Source: Mastigias papua | Taxonomy: Eukaryota; Cnidaria; Scyphozoa; Rhizostomeae; Mastigiidae | Assembly (NCBI GenBank): GCA_964019165.1 | Contig: OZ025282.1 | Span: forward strand, 13,040,229-13,104,228 | Reading direction: 5' to 3' | Length of the DNA stretch: 64,000 bases | Shown: positions 1-13,352 of the stretch, piece by piece | Layout: the number at the start of each line of letters is the position of its first letter | Numbering within the stretch: position 1 is the stretch's first letter | Program-made: the position numbers and the translations under genes | Notes under the pieces: model-generated | What the model was told of the DNA's origin: nothing | Databases searched by the model: none | What the model saw: only the letters and a program-made list of their open reading frames with translations

Positions 1-417
1 ATGGTGAAATTAATTAGTTACGGACTGCATCTGCGTAACCATAGCAATACTACCGTTAGTACATGTGCTAACGTCTGTCTTGGCCTCGTTTGCAAGTTCT
101 GGCAAAGTTCAAGTAAAGCCGGTATTTAGAGCGTTTTTGCAAGCTAAGTTGCTCGAACTGTTCCTATATTGTCAAGATAAGTCTCGTGAGGCTCATTTCG
201 TCGATTACATTGTTTTTGGAAGATAAAAATTATGTCCTAATACCGATTTGGGTAGGAGCACTGCCGGAAGGACAGAATGATAGATACCCACGTGGCATGA
301 CGTCACAGAGATGACTTACAGAATTTTAAATATCACCATCGTTTTTAGCACCATCGATTACCCCTTGACCAACCAACACATTGCAGGTATAACGTGTTTT
401 GAAAAACTTCAATACCA
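1..417. other. No recognisable feature
   Basis: Only short unsupported reading frames occur here. No repeat, RNA gene or exon was recognised before the first MITE. Confidence 0.5.
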
Positions 418-699
418 GACAATACCCGACAAAAGTCCTGGGACACTTTGCACTTTTTGCAGTCTGCAACAAACTTTCATTCCCCTCTCCCCCTGAAACA
501 ATGTTGGTTTTCTGGAGAAGTACCTGCGATAATGGGAAAATTTCGCGTGCACGCCAACTTCAAATGTACCACAAACGAATCAACATTGTTCTAGGGGGAA
601 GGGGGGTGCATGTTTGTAGCAACTATGACAATATGTAGAGGAAAATGGTTTTTTATCTGTTTCTTCTAAGTGTCCCAAGGACTTTTGTCCACTATTGTA
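418..699. mobile_element. Tc1/mariner-like MITE, copy 1
   Basis: A 282-bp non-coding element with terminal inverted repeats. The left end reads ACAATACCCGACAAAAGTCC and the complement of the right end reads ACAATAGTGGACAAAAGTCC; both continue into GGGACACTT. The right end is flanked by TA and the left by GA, which looks like a mutated TA target duplication. The interior matches the copy at 22243-22522 along its length. It has no coding capacity, so it would depend on a transposase supplied elsewhere. The superfamily call rests on the TA target and the terminal repeat style. Confidence 0.7.
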
Positions 700-869
700 G
701 ATTTGCTTGCCGCGCGATGTCGCTTTATTCGTTAGTTCTATGCCTCTTTGGTTCATTCGCTAGTATTGTTTTCAGTAATCAGTTTCAAGAATTTACCCCC
801 ACAATATGCACATAGAGATTTGCTTGCTGCGCGATGTCGCTTTATTCGTTAGTCCTATGCCTCTTTAGT
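699..869. repeat. Short tandem duplication
   Basis: A unit of about 53 bp beginning AGATTTGCTTGC and containing GCGATGTCGCTTTATTCGTT occurs at 699-752 and again at 815-869, with only a few differences. It starts directly at the right end of the adjacent MITE, so the duplication may involve its target site. Confidence 0.75.
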
Positions 870-2369
870 TTATACTACCACAGAATTTTGGTAGCATTTA
901 GCTTACATCGTGCCCCCCCCTTCCCAGAGGCTTCCCCTCATTCGCATTTACAGCCATTCCACACATTGTATTCGTTGTGCGTTTGTTGTTATCTCCTTTA
1001 TTTCTATACTTCCCGCCCCCCCTCCCAGCGTGTTCCGTTATTCGCATAAGCTATTCTTTACCTAGCCCTAGTTTCCCTGGGTCCCAGCACTTATCTAGAG
1101 TATTGTCTCATGCACTCCCTATTTCCCGTCCCCACCGCTTGCGCACTAGCTAGGCAGCGTCGATAATGTGTTTACTCTTAGACCTTAGCTCATCATTATC
1201 AGTTTATACGTGTTCTTGTTGCTTTGTAATACAACTCGCCTTTACGCCTCTAAGGTATCCATCGCAGGTCTCAAGCTGGTAGTATTTTAGCTCATATAGT
1301 AGTCATGTACTTGGTTATCTTGCAGTTGTAATACTCTGTTTCAACTCACTTGTTCCTTGGGCTTTTGCACTAATCAATCACTATAACACGTAATTTTTTT
1401 GTTTGTCTCTTAACTTCATGGATGCAAACAAATGGAATTCCGCCTGGTGAGTCCCGGCCTGACTGGCTTCAGTCACACATGCTTGTCATTCGATAGACCT
1501 GCATCACGTCAGCGAGTTCCGAATCCGTTGTGACTATTGTGGATCAGAACACAGTTCCGGTCTAAAGCCCGGCAAAACAGGATCCCAGATTGCCTAACCA
1601 AGTTCTATGTGCTACTACCTGAAGTCGGGTATCCCGAACTGCTAAGTCCTCACGTCTGTTCCCACCATTATCACAGGAGCAATAAGAGTCAACTAGACTG
1701 CCTCCCATCCCGATATAATGTTCCTTAGTTAAATCAGGGTTCATCAGGACTACTTTTCAAGGCAACATTCAATACCTGTCAGTTAATTTGGTTCACAATA
1801 ACTTCGGACCTGAGTGACAGTACGTTGGTCACGGTGTTCCCGTAAATATCTTCTATCAAAGCTGAAAATCTCGCCTACCCACTCACGAAAGCTACTTTCA
1901 AATAGCTGTCATCACTAAAGATGTGCAGCTCGCTGCAGACGTTTGCCTTCACTCAAACCACTGCAATTCTACTCTGGAAGATCAGAACGGGTTTAGTAGC
2001 AGACCTCAGCAACTATTGTGAGCCTATGAAGTTAAGACATCCACAGAACAACATCAGTGATCAGAGGATCTACATTACTAACTTTGCGGGGACAGGACGG
2101 TTGCACACAAATATCTGGCAGACTTGAAACGCTTGGAGAAAGCTCTTGAAAGTAGTATTCAAGGTGGCAGAAGCAGACTTTATGCTAAGCATTATTGTTC
2201 TTAGCAAGTGACGGTAATTCTATATTTTTAGTTCTAGTCTGAATGCCTATTGTATTATGGTAGCCCTATAATCGGTAGAAACCCCCCTCCCGGATTACGC
2301 AGGCTTATACATAGTTCTATCGCAGCTTGGGGCGTATCTTGGCGTATCTTGGTGGAGAGGCCACCACTT
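870..2369. other. No gene recognised
   Basis: Pyrimidine-rich sequence near 900-1150 and several short frames, none with a recognisable domain. A 10-bp direct duplication (GGCGTATCTT) lies near 2331-2352. Confidence 0.4.
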
Positions 2370-2975
2370 TTGGTGGCAGTATGCTACAACTTAGGCACTA
2401 ATGTACTTAGTATACATTCGTTCGTCCTAGTATCATATTTAGCTAGAAATACCATGTGCCCAGGTTGCTCTTGGAGGGAAAAATTACCCTCTCTCGTGGC
2501 TCCTGGGTGCCGTAGTAGTGCTACCCTGGGTGGTCAATGGGAGGCTAATGACCCTCTCACACCAGCAGGGAAATTCATATACTATTAATACAGGAGAAAC
2601 AAATAGTGTATCAGTAGGTATGTTTAAGAGTTCTCATGGTGCCCTAGGCTACCCATGGGGGGAAAAATCACCCCCCATGTGGACCTGGGACCAAGTGTAC
2701 AGCAAGTGCTGAAGTGTATTAGTAGTGAATATAATATTACTCATCGTAGCTTCCAGGGCAATCTGCAGGGGAGAAAGTCACCCCTGTGTGGACCTGGGGA
2801 AACCTAGTGCGTTTAACATGAGTATGTATCATTCATTCACTATTACGTAACATTTGAGCCAGATACGACCCCAGTAGCTGCCAAGCTCGTCTATTTCTTA
2901 GTTGTTACCACTCTATGCTGTTTGTCGCGCGCACCTAGGCCGCAGATGAGTTAATCGACGTTTACGGAGTAAAGC
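2370..2975 (+). repeat. Dispersed repeat, copy 1 (inverted partner at 51.2-51.8 kb)
   Basis: About 600 bp that matches, in reverse orientation, 51161-51771. Shared landmarks include a GTGGACCTGGGACCAAGTGTA-like block, the ATGAGTATGTATCAT block, and a GCGCACCTAGGCCGCAG block followed by TTTACGGAGTAAA. The frame across 2250-2588 is not a convincing gene: its counterpart in the other copy conserves DNA rather than a known domain. Probably a non-autonomous mobile element of unknown class. Confidence 0.65.
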
Positions 2976-4282
2976 TAAATTTACGTTTGAGGTGTGATTC
3001 GATTGTCAGTCTACAAATCTTCGCTCTAGGAGTGCAGCAACTTGGTACAGTTGATAAGGTAGATGTTTCGTTATTACATTGAATTCTAAGCAATTATCTA
3101 TTTAACTTTGATTGTTTAGAAATGGGCCGAATCTGCTGCACTGTTCAGTTTTGGAGAATGCGAATAAGGATTCGGAATCGAACTATACAGTTTATGTTTA
3201 AAGATTATGAATGAAACCAAATAAACAGTTACGATGTGTTTTTGAGTTGTATAGCCTAAAATATAACCAATAGATGCTTTACATGTCTGTAGTCTAAATT
3301 TGCAAAGGTACAAGTAAAATTTCATACATGTTTGCATTCCCAGTCGTACCAAACTTTCAAAATTCCAAAATTTTCACTGCTGTCCGCACCAAACTTTTCA
3401 ACATTGCGAAACCCCTCTTTTTTCTGACGGGTTGCAAAAATGCCGCTAGGTGTTGGACTTCTGAATGCTGCCATGCGCCTGTTGGAAAATGCCTATAGAT
3501 GATTCAATGCTTTACTGAAAGCTGAAAGCATCTTCTCTAAGTCAACAGGGGTCTCATTATTCATAATGGTCCATGACAGTAAAATCTATGACCAGATAGA
3601 AGAAATATACTCAACATCTTACGTTGGTAGTGATTTAGAGCCTCTAGCTGAAATGTACAACATCAAAGCATAATTGGGACTAAAAATCTAAAATCTACAA
3701 AGCATTTTGCTATGATTATGGATCTCTAAATTCACTTTTGTGATAACAAGTTTGCGATAGTGGTTTTAGCATTCATGGCTGCAAATTCAGGTATTCCCTT
3801 GTTGAAGAGTGAAGATTTATAATGAAAGGCAAATTTACATCATTATGTGTCTTCAAAATGAACTTAAATATCATGATTTTTTAGATCAATAGACATCTGA
3901 GAACATGCTAAAAGCCAACATGCTATCTACAATTTGCAGTAAACTTGGAAAGACGATAGTGATTTTTGCAACCCGGTAAATGAATCGTAGTGCAATAAAA
4001 TTACATTACCCTGATTAATTGCATATGATTTCAACTAGGTAAAAAACTGCCTACAGTGGTGGAAAATTTCCTGGACACGCAAATCTGCTGTCCATCTAGT
4101 ACGTACTGAATGGAAAATCACCAGGGAATAGGGCTTTGTCACGCGTATCGCTATTGTACGAAGACGTAAAATTACTGTATTATCTAGCGATGACTTCTGA
4201 AAATTGTGTAAATGGATTGTTTGTGTAAAGGCAACAGGAATTCAAAGTTAATGAAAAGTGAAAGTGCGAGTAAATATCTGAC
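2976..4282. other. No gene recognised
   Basis: AT-rich sequence. Some degenerate coding-like stretches occur on the plus strand around 3540-3960, interrupted by many stops, and none could be assigned. Confidence 0.4.
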
Positions 4283-4353
4283 CGAGCAGGATTCAAGCTC
4301 ACTGTCCCTGACTTTTTACCTATGGGCTCTATCAACTGAGCTATAGGGGGTCA
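4283..4353 (-). pseudogene. tRNA-derived sequence (tRNA pseudogene or SINE head)
   Basis: Read on the minus strand, this stretch has a box-A-like TAGCTCAGTTG (4333-4343), then GATAGAGC, and a box-B-like GCTTGAATCC (4289-4298) at tRNA-like spacing. The T-arm and acceptor pairing are imperfect, so a functional tRNA is unlikely. It may be the head of a tRNA-derived SINE, but no body was identified. Confidence 0.45.
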
Positions 4354-5427
4354 CATTTTCAAATTGTTGCTCAAGGGTAAGTCATGTTCTCACACTGGCT
4401 CTCTCTTAACCAATGAGCACAGGAGATCTATTGGAGCTGCAATGGAATGTTTTGCTGATTTGAATTATAGTCTACAAGATGACTGAGAATGTAACTATGC
4501 AGGTTGAGCATCTGCTGAGTATCGTAAGTCCATATACAATAAACTAAGTAGAGTAGAAGCCACAAGATAATATGACCTGCCGAGTTACTGGCAATAATCC
4601 TCATGTGCCTTGCTACTGGTGACTAGCACTCACAGGATTATAATTATCGAGTTGCAAGGGTAACAGTGTGCTACATCGTCATTGATGCAGGTGAAGGAAA
4701 TGGCGAGCCCTTACAGCTACATTTTGAGGGCACCAGAGTTTTAAGATGACTGGATTAAAATTTCAAATGAATTTGATGGCCAGTGGAATTTCTCTCACTA
4801 CCCTGGGTATTTTCATGGAAAGCATATAGCCATGGATCACTAGTAGAAAACTATTGGCTCACTTTACCAAGCCATGTGTGATGCAGGATATTGCTTCTGA
4901 TTGGAAACTATGGCGAAATGATTGATATATTAGTTTTAAACAACTCTGCAATAGGACAAGCGTTTGCTCAACACCAATTAGATAGGGGCGAAGCTGTTTC
5001 TCAATTACAGGCTATCAAGATGCAGGCGTACTAAGATGAATGCATTTGGTATCGTGGCTGCAAACTGATGGGTGCACAGAAGACTTTATTATGCAGCAAT
5101 TGAAACAGTTGCAAGAAAACAAGCACATTTAACTCCATATAACTACCTGTTGCAAAGAGACAATGCTTGGAATGTTCCAAGTGAATTTATTGATAGTACG
5201 AGTGAAAGTAGATATATTCCATTAAGTTGAAGGTGAGTGGCACAAAGTAACTATGAAGGCTTGCAAGACTTAGGCGGTTTATTGAAATAACAAATGTCAA
5301 ACCTTATATTCAAATATCTTATTAGGTTCTACTGAATGGCAATTACATCATGCTAACATTCCACATGAGAGGATAAGAAACTTTATGTAACTGGAAACAT
5401 AGTTGAAAGGAATAATTTAATGAGATA
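4354..5427. other. Degenerate sequence, no gene recognised
   Basis: A coding-like plus-strand stretch around 4840-5350 is full of stops and could not be assigned to a family. It may be an old transposon remnant. Confidence 0.35.
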
Positions 5428-5435
5428 CGTTAGAG

Positions 5436-5751
5436 CAGGGGTGGGAAAACTTTTGAGTGCCACTGCCATATTCACAAATTCTAAGTCATTCTAGGGCCAC
5501 ATAGTATGTTGTCAAATATTTTTCAAGACACAGAGTGATATATAAGCAGCTATTGAAGTAATATTAAGTAATATTAAACAGTAGAATCTTGAACTGAAAC
5601 ACATACATTTGGAAAGCGAAGTCAAGTAGTGACTAACTGTTATGGAAAGGACAATGTCAATGAGAATGTCATAAACGAAAAGGACAATGTCATAAACGAA
5701 GTTATTTTTGCTTTTATAAGTTTTTGACGGGCCGTAGTTTGCCCATCTCTG
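5436..5751. mobile_element. hAT-like MITE with 8-bp target duplication
   Basis: A 316-bp non-coding element. The left end reads CAGGGGTGGGAAAACTTTT and the complement of the right end reads CAGAGATGGGCAAACTAC, matching the CAGNGNTGGGCAAAC terminal style of hAT elements. It is bracketed by a perfect 8-bp direct repeat, CGTTAGAG, at 5428-5435 and 5752-5759, the duplication length expected for hAT transposition. No transposase frame is present, so it is non-autonomous. Confidence 0.85.
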
Positions 5752-5759
5752 CGTTAGAG

Positions 5760-6099
5760 TCTACATGAATGAACAGCTCAATTTGCAAAGTCCCATTACC
5801 GTATGCAACTATTCACTAGAGAGGACACGAGAGGGAAGGTATTAAGAGAGCATTATTCCCTATTCCGAATACTGATGGTACATTGTAGTGCATTGTGGTG
5901 AATTTAATTTCAGTGGCGCTTGTTGCATTCAATTGTATTTTATTACTGTATTTTATTGAAGCTACAAAGACAAAAAACAATGTGTGCGTACTAATTTCCC
6001 ACATAGGATTGTCAATTGCAATCTTGATACGCTTACAAAACCATGAAGTCAGGTGACTGCAGTGAGTGCAAGTGGCAGTTACAGCGTTATACCTGGAAA
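5760..6099. other. No gene recognised
   Basis: Only short frames; no repeat or motif recognised. Confidence 0.4.
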
Positions 6100-6249
<150 letters not shown>

Positions 6250-6785
6250 TTGTTAATAAACATCAGCATTTGTTGCTTTACTTTCAAAGGTAACCCTACC
6301 GAATGTTTGATAAACTGCATGCTGCATGAACTTCCACAAATATCTGAAAGTGAATTACTTTTGAAATGAGAACAATTATAAGAACATTTGAATCCAAAAT
6401 GATCAAAAAATTAAGAACTTTGAGCCAAACCAAAGGCTATATGGTTCCTGTAGAAGAAATGTGGGATTTTGGAATGTGTCAAGATGGCAACAAGGCGTAT
6501 CTTGAAGAGCTCCTTGACACTGTCGTCAGTTGTTGCTGTCCTTTTGACTTCTATTCAAGCTGAAAGACTAGGATGTTACTCTGCCGATCAAGCAAACAGT
6601 TCATCGAACAACTCAGCACGGAATTCAAATTTGCAAGCGGCTTTAAATCATCAGGCAATGCCCACGATGAAGAGACACTTAGACCGTACTTGCGTACACC
6701 TGTGCAGACGAATCAAATACCACACATCCAGACTAAATCGTTATCCATCACAGAACATTATGTCAACATTTCAACTTGTGACTGA
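6250..6785 (+). pseudogene. Possible upstream part of the LINE at 6.8-9.8 kb
   Basis: Several overlapping plus-strand frames (for example 6469-6840 and 6573-6785) lie directly upstream of the recognisable LINE protein. One is in phase with the 2A-like and zinc-finger segment but is broken by a stop at 6783. No ORF1 domain was recognised, so assignment to the element rests on position and phase only. Confidence 0.3.
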
Positions 6786-6797
6786 TGCATCACTTAG

Positions 6798-6950
6798 AGT
6801 AATTTATCAAGTGATGTCCAAGAAACTCCTGGACCTGTGAATAACCCCTGCTCTGTTTGTAGTAGAGCTGTGGCTAAAAACCATCGTGCAATTGAGTGTT
6901 ACAAATGCCAGAAATAGTGTCATATTGGAAACAAATGCGGCAAGGTAGCT
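6798..6950 (+). pseudogene. 2A-like motif plus Cys/His zinc finger at LINE N-terminus
   Basis: The frame in this stretch reads SSDVQETPGP (6807-6836) followed by CSVC, IECYKC and, after a stop codon, CHIGNKCGK. SDVQETPGP differs from the 2A translational-recoding consensus DxExNPGP at the E and N positions. The paired CxxC...CxxC...CH...C pattern resembles the PHD-like finger that follows this motif in cnidarian-type LINEs. The in-frame TAG within the finger shows decay. 2A motifs are documented in some APE LINEs; activity here is doubtful. Confidence 0.55.
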
Positions 6951-6990
6951 TTAAAACATACAAGGAATTGACTGTTAAAGAGAATTTCCA

Positions 6991-7810
6991 ATGGACCTGC
7001 CCAGATGCATAAATGATATTCATAATCCCATGCCAAATATTAGGGACATTGCTATGGATGGTTTAACCCAAGAAAAAGCATTTGAAGAGTTAAAAACCAA
7101 AACTGGAAGCAGAAGAGTCAAGATGGCACATCTTAACGTTAATGGTCTGTTATTAAAACTGACCCAAATTGAGATATTATTATTGAAATGCAACTTGGAT
7201 GTATTAGCAAGTACTGAAACACAACTTTCCTCAAAAACAGAAGACCATGAATTAGCTATCATCAATTATGACATGACAAGGTTTGACAGGGAAGAAAAAC
7301 AAAACAAGGGTGGTGGAGGCTGTCTCATTTACTTCAAACGAAGTCTTACAGTCTACTCTTGTTCTAATAGGTTGAATATAGCTAAGGAAACGGAATCAGC
7401 ATGGATTGAATTAACAGTAAAGTCTCAAAAGTTTCTCATTGGTAAAATTTACAGACCACCAGATGATGAACATTCTATGTAAACTTAAGCACAATTCTCA
7501 CCTCAATAAGAGACAACAGGAAAAACACCATTCTGCTTTGTGACTTTAATTCGGATTTACCTGTCAAGGGTGGAGGTGAGGAAAATCCAGGGAATAAGAT
7601 GAAGAGATTAATCGAATGCTTTGATCTGAAAAAAACCATCAAAGATCCAACAAGAATTTCAAGAACAGCAAAAACACTCATAGACTTAATCATTGTCAGT
7701 GATACTGATAAGGTAGAGAGATCTGGATCTCTGGAGCCAGCTATTTCAGACCACAAGTTAATCTTTTGTGTCCTAAAGATAAAGAGTGTTAGCTCAAAGC
7801 CTGATGCCAA
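6991..7810 (+). pseudogene. LINE AP-endonuclease domain (EEP family)
   Basis: Encodes the endonuclease that would nick target DNA for target-primed reverse transcription. The first frame (6991-7482) carries the N-terminal strand motif MAHLNVNGLL, the acidic STETQL segment and the YRPPDD block. After a frameshift the domain resumes with LLCDFNSDL and ends with the catalytic SDHKLIFCVL near 7750-7780. These blocks, in this order, are diagnostic for the endonuclease/exonuclease/phosphatase family of LINEs. The frameshift near 7483 breaks the protein. Confidence 0.85.
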
Positions 7811-8479
7811 ACAAATCAGAACAAAGAGAGCATTTGAGGAGGAAAAGTGCAGAAAGCAGTTGAATGAAGCTCCTTGGTGGGTAATGGAAATATTTGATGA
7901 TATTCATTACATGGTATTCACATGGGAAAGTGTGTATAAAGGTATTTTAAGTGAATTTATCCACACAAGGAGGGCAAAGGTAAAACTTCATTCCTTACCT
8001 TGGATAAACAGAGAGATCAAAAAGTTGATGAACAAGAGATATAAGGCTTGCAACTCTGGAAGAAGAACAGAGATAATAACGATCTCAGAGCAGTATACAA
8101 GAGGCTAAGAAATCTTGTGAATACAAGACTGAAATCTGCTGCGGCTAATTATTGGAATGACCAATTCATAAAGTCTTCATCATCAAAAGAGTTTTAGGAT
8201 ACAGTTAAGCAGCTAAAAAGGCAGCGCATCACTAAAGAAGGAGTAACAGCACTAATGAACCAAGATGGGAAGGTCATAGCATCTGACTCAGAGAAAGCTG
8301 ATCTTTTGAATGATTTCTTTGTTTAAGTAGGAGCAAAATTAGCAGAGAAATTTCAAGACAACGCACATGATGGAGAGAAAAGCTTAATTACAAGAGTAAC
8401 ACCAATTAGTGCTGACACCTACATAAATCAATCACTCTTAAGTCATCAGTTATCTGTTCTGAAGATTACTAAGGCTGCA

Positions 8480-9490
8480 GGTCATGATAACATTCTACCA
8501 AAGGACCTCAAAACTGCTGGTGAAGCCATTCTCACTGGGATGAAGATGATCATTGAAAAGAGCTTCAAGGAATGTGAATATCCCAGCAACTGGGAAATAG
8601 CTAAAGTAAAGAGCGCCTTTAAGAAGGGCCCTAAAGTTGAAAAAGAAAATTACAGGCCACTGCCTTTGCTCTCAATCCCAAGCAAGGTACATGAGTTACA
8701 AATTTGTTATCATCTGGATAATCATACCAAAGTAAATGGAGCTAAAACACCTAATCAGTGGGGTTTTGAGGAAGGAAAGTCAACTGAACTATTATTATTA
8801 CACATGACAAAAATATGGAAATATGCCTTAGATCAAGGAAAAGTAGTAAGGGTCTTACTAATTGATTTCAAGAAAGCGTTTGACTCTATAAATCATAATA
8901 TCATGATGAAGAAACTGCAGGGATGTGGAATATCAGGGCCACTCTTAAGGCTGTTAGAGAGTTACTTGCAAGAAAGAATACAGTATGTCCAGCTAAATAA
9001 ATCAAAGTCAAAAACAAGGTCTATCACATATGGAGTACCCCAGGGTTCCTTGCTTGGTCCTAGACTTTTCTCGCTCTATGTTAATGACCTCCCCAGTGCT
9101 ATAGCATCTAGTGAAGTATGTCTATTTGCTGATGACTCAACATTTTACTTTATTTGAACCAACATAGAGGAAGTAATAGATGCTTTAAATGAGACTGGAA
9201 ATCACCTTGCCACTTGGTGTTGCGAAAGCAAGCCGACCATTCACATCGGAAAATCTGAGGTAATGTTAATTACAAACCAAAACTTTGTAGGCCCCCTTAG
9301 ATCTGTTAACATCAACGAAGAAAAAATTAAGTATGTACATACTGCCTCATATCTTGGAATCATGATTGACAATCATCTAAGATGGGACGCTCAGGTGAAG
9401 CGTGTGTCAAAGTCGTTTGCAGCTAAAGTCAGGCAGCTTTCAACGATTTCAACGATTCAACGATTTAGAAAAGATCCATTTGAGAGCTGC
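8480..9490 (+). pseudogene. LINE reverse transcriptase domain
   Basis: Polymerase of the same LINE. Visible motifs are the YRPLPLLSIPSK block, VLLIDFKKAFDSINH (motif A, catalytic aspartate), GVPQGSLLGPRLFSLYVNDL (motif B) and the catalytic FADDSTFY (motif C) near 9127. A stop at 9155-9157 interrupts the palm. The thumb resumes in the same frame and includes YLGIMIDNHLRWDAQ (about 9350-9385). The frame differs from that of the endonuclease, so the element is not translatable as one protein. Confidence 0.9.
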
Positions 9491-9780
9491 TAAAATAATT
9501 CATCAAATACCGAGCCATTCTTCAATCTACCTAGAATGCACAAGGAAATTGGACGTACATCAATGATATTTAGGGGAACACTTCTGTGGAACACATTACA
9601 TCTGGAAACAAGGAAGTCGTGTAGCTTACAACAGTTTAGGAATAAAATACACAGAGATAAGAAATTAATTACATCGTTAAGTTTTGGAAAAGAGGCGCGC
9701 TTAATTAAGAACATAAAGGATGATTTCTACTATTTTTAGGTTCTTTCACATTAGAGTTTTGAATAAGAATTGTAAATTAA

Positions 9781-9996
<216 letters not shown>

Positions 9997-10172
9997 CCTT
10001 TAATTTGATTAAAGACTAGTTAAAAAACTGCCTTGATAAATCCTTTTGGTCATGACTAGAAGTCATATGTTAAACTTTATATTTATATTTCTTTGAACGT
10101 TTAGAGTAATAGCAGGTCCACATCAGCTTCAGCTAACACAGTAACTTAACCTGCTTTATCAAATAGATAATT

Positions 10173-10250
10173 TATGTATGTATGTATGTATGTATGTATG
10201 TATGTATGTATGTATGTATGTATGTATGTATGTATGTATGTATGTATGTA
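10173..10250. repeat. (ATGT)n microsatellite
   Basis: About 19 perfect copies of a 4-bp unit. It ends directly at a Penelope-type tail motif. Confidence 0.97.
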
Positions 10251-10256
10251 TATGTA

Positions 10257-10287
10257 CTGATGAAGATTCTGATCGAAACGTTTACTT
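10257..10287 (+). ncRNA. Hammerhead-like motif in a Penelope-type 3' tail, copy 1
   Basis: Reads CTGATGA, one extra A, GAT, loop TCTG, ATC, then GAAACGTTTACTT. CTGATGA and GAAA are the two conserved core strands of hammerhead ribozymes, and GAT/ATC would form stem II. The same order and the CGTTTACTT tail occur at 36479-36515 and, on the minus strand, at 40607-40637, next to recognisable Penelope-like coding remnants. The extra base after CTGATGA departs from the hammerhead consensus. No Penelope protein remains at this site. Confidence 0.45.
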
Positions 10288-10360
10288 AAAGGATAGTATA
10301 TTTGTGGTTTATTCTATTTATGTAATTTATATACGTTGTGGATGCGGCTTAGGTTTAGTT

Positions 10361-11289
<929 letters not shown>

Positions 11290-12032
11290 TCCCTATTTTT
11301 TCCACAACGCGGTCGTGTCTCTTTGAATAATTGTTCTTCAATTTCTGGCACCCATATAAGACGTGTGCAGTGCTTTAGATATGGTATCCATGGAAGGCAC
11401 AAGTAGTTGGCTGATTTGGATACCATAAAGACAATGTGTAGTAACACGGAAGAACATTATGTCTTGCCTTGTATCAAAACTAAATCAATTGATCCGTGAG
11501 CTTGCAATTCCGAAAAATATTCTGTGACAGCAAATTATCTGCACATTTATTATCTACTAGTCGACCTTGCACCGGGAGTTTCTTTAGATCTTCTAAGTCC
11601 TTACTAAGTTGGTCTTCGATTATTTCTTTCCGTATTCTGTCATTCTGAACAACTCTGGTTCCATTATGTTCTGATTTCATTATTAACTGGGCATATCCTG
11701 CACAGTATAAGTCCTCCGTATTCTTTTCCCATTTTAGATTAGCATTTATTTTTTGAACCAGATGGAAAAGCTGTGGCCAATCTGACTGCACACCAAAACC
11801 TCCCTTTATGTGTGTTTCTAACATTTCATTTTCTTTTACTGAATAACCAAGAAAGTTATTATCCACTTGGTGATGGAGGAATCCCCCTCTTCATGAAGTG
11901 AAGGGCAAGTGACTGACGTGCAATAAATTTAAAATTGTTATCCGGGTGGTTAAGCATTTTGACCAGAAAATGTATCCTGGTTGCTTTGTAAATATTGGAA
12001 GGTTTCCTAATACCAAGTCCTCCGTACTGTTT

Positions 12033-12659
12033 CTATATAAACATTGTTCTGGTAGTAGTATTGTTATTCAGAATAAAAATCTTTCTCAGGCATGAAATCA
12101 GAGCTTTATCAAAATCTTGAAGCTGTTCCTCTGTAATAAATGTATAACTGAAATGATGCTCTATCTTTGACAGACCCATTGTCCCTAGTTCTTCAATCTT
12201 TAGGGCAAGTGGTAGTGAACATGCAGTGATATTTTCAAGGATTTCTGAATAGTCCCTCAACATATTTGGAACCTGATTTTCATCCTCTCCAGCATCTGTT
12301 AGTGGCTTTCCAAGATATGTAAATGGCTCGTGTCTGCTATTAACCTTTATTGCTTCTCCCTTAATTTTGATATCTGGTGGTTTATCTCCTTTCGCTTTAT
12401 ACCACCTGTTTCCAGACCTACGTTCATAGAGAATGGTACATTTATCAAGCCTAATGCAAAGTCCTCTGCCCCGTGTTCTCTCAATTAATACATCTAACAT
12501 CTCTTTTAATGGGAACTCAGAACTGCTAACAAGTGCTATGTCATCAGCATATCCTGCAAATGGTAATGGTGAGATACGTTGCTCATCCTGAATGTTTAAG
12601 CTAATTATTGCCCTGTTATGTACTTGTTTTAGTGATCTATCTAGGGTGATGATGAACAA
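12033..12659 (-). pseudogene. RLE LINE reverse transcriptase, C-terminal half
   Basis: Carries the catalytic motif AGYADDIALVSSSEFPL and the thumb region with FTYLGKPLTDAGEDENQVPN. It continues the RT from 12747-13352 after a frame break. Downstream coding (KQYGGLGIRKPSNIYKATR) resumes beyond the stop at 12033. Confidence 0.8.
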
Positions 12660-12746
12660 AATTGCACTTAAAGGATCTCCAGTTTTTGTTCCAATTGTAA
12701 GTGAGAATTCTTTGGATATTTCTTTTCCACATATAACTTCAAAATA

Positions 12747-13352
12747 TTAATCTTGGTATATATCCGCAATCAATAAGCAATATGTTTTCTCTATTCCACA
12801 GTCTAATAAGCTTCGAATTAAGTATTCCTGATCAATGCTACCAAATGCATATCTGAAGTCAACAAAGATGGTGTAGAAACGCGAACTTGTATGCTTAAAG
12901 TCATCAATGGCTGTTTTCATCAAAAATAGTAGCTCTTGTCGATCATGATTCTTTATGTAGGCTCTCTGCCAAAACTGAACTGCTGCTCCAATGATTTTGG
13001 GCAAAATACGATTGACCAGGCATTTTGCAAAACTCTTGCATATTGTAGGTAGAAGTGAAAAATCTCTAATTGTTGTTAAATCATCAGGATCGTAATTTTT
13101 CTTTGGATTTCTCCTTATTAGAGCGCCTTTCCATGTGCATGGGGATTTCTTGTAGTACTTAATGACATTTAAGATATCTGAAACTTCCACTGAGGTGTTA
13201 CATATATCTTTCTTAAAATCTTCAAAACAAACCCCATCATAACCCCACTTTTTTCGACATGGCAAACCTCTAATGATATTTCCTGTTTCCTCTGGTGTAA
13301 AATCTGGAATGTTATCATCTCCCCCTTGAAAGTCATCGACGATTTGTTTCAA
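12747..13352 (-). pseudogene. RLE LINE reverse transcriptase, N-terminal half
   Basis: Encodes the fingers and palm start of the polymerase. Visible blocks are WGYDGVCFEDFKKD, LLPTICKSFAKCLVNRILP, FWQRAYIKNHDRQELLFL and motif A (FVDFRYAFGSIDQEYLI). The frame joins upstream coding (13443-13991) across a single TAG codon. It ends at a stop just before motif B, which is found in another frame around 12660-12720. Confidence 0.8.

Noticed and set aside
2250..2588. 112-codon frame with a similar frame at 51531-51767 on the other strand
   Set aside because: Conservation is of a whole DNA repeat, the two products differ by indels and stops, and no domain is visible.
4283..4353. Functional tRNA gene on the minus strand
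   Set aside because: T-arm and acceptor pairing are poor; only the promoter-box-like segments are preserved.
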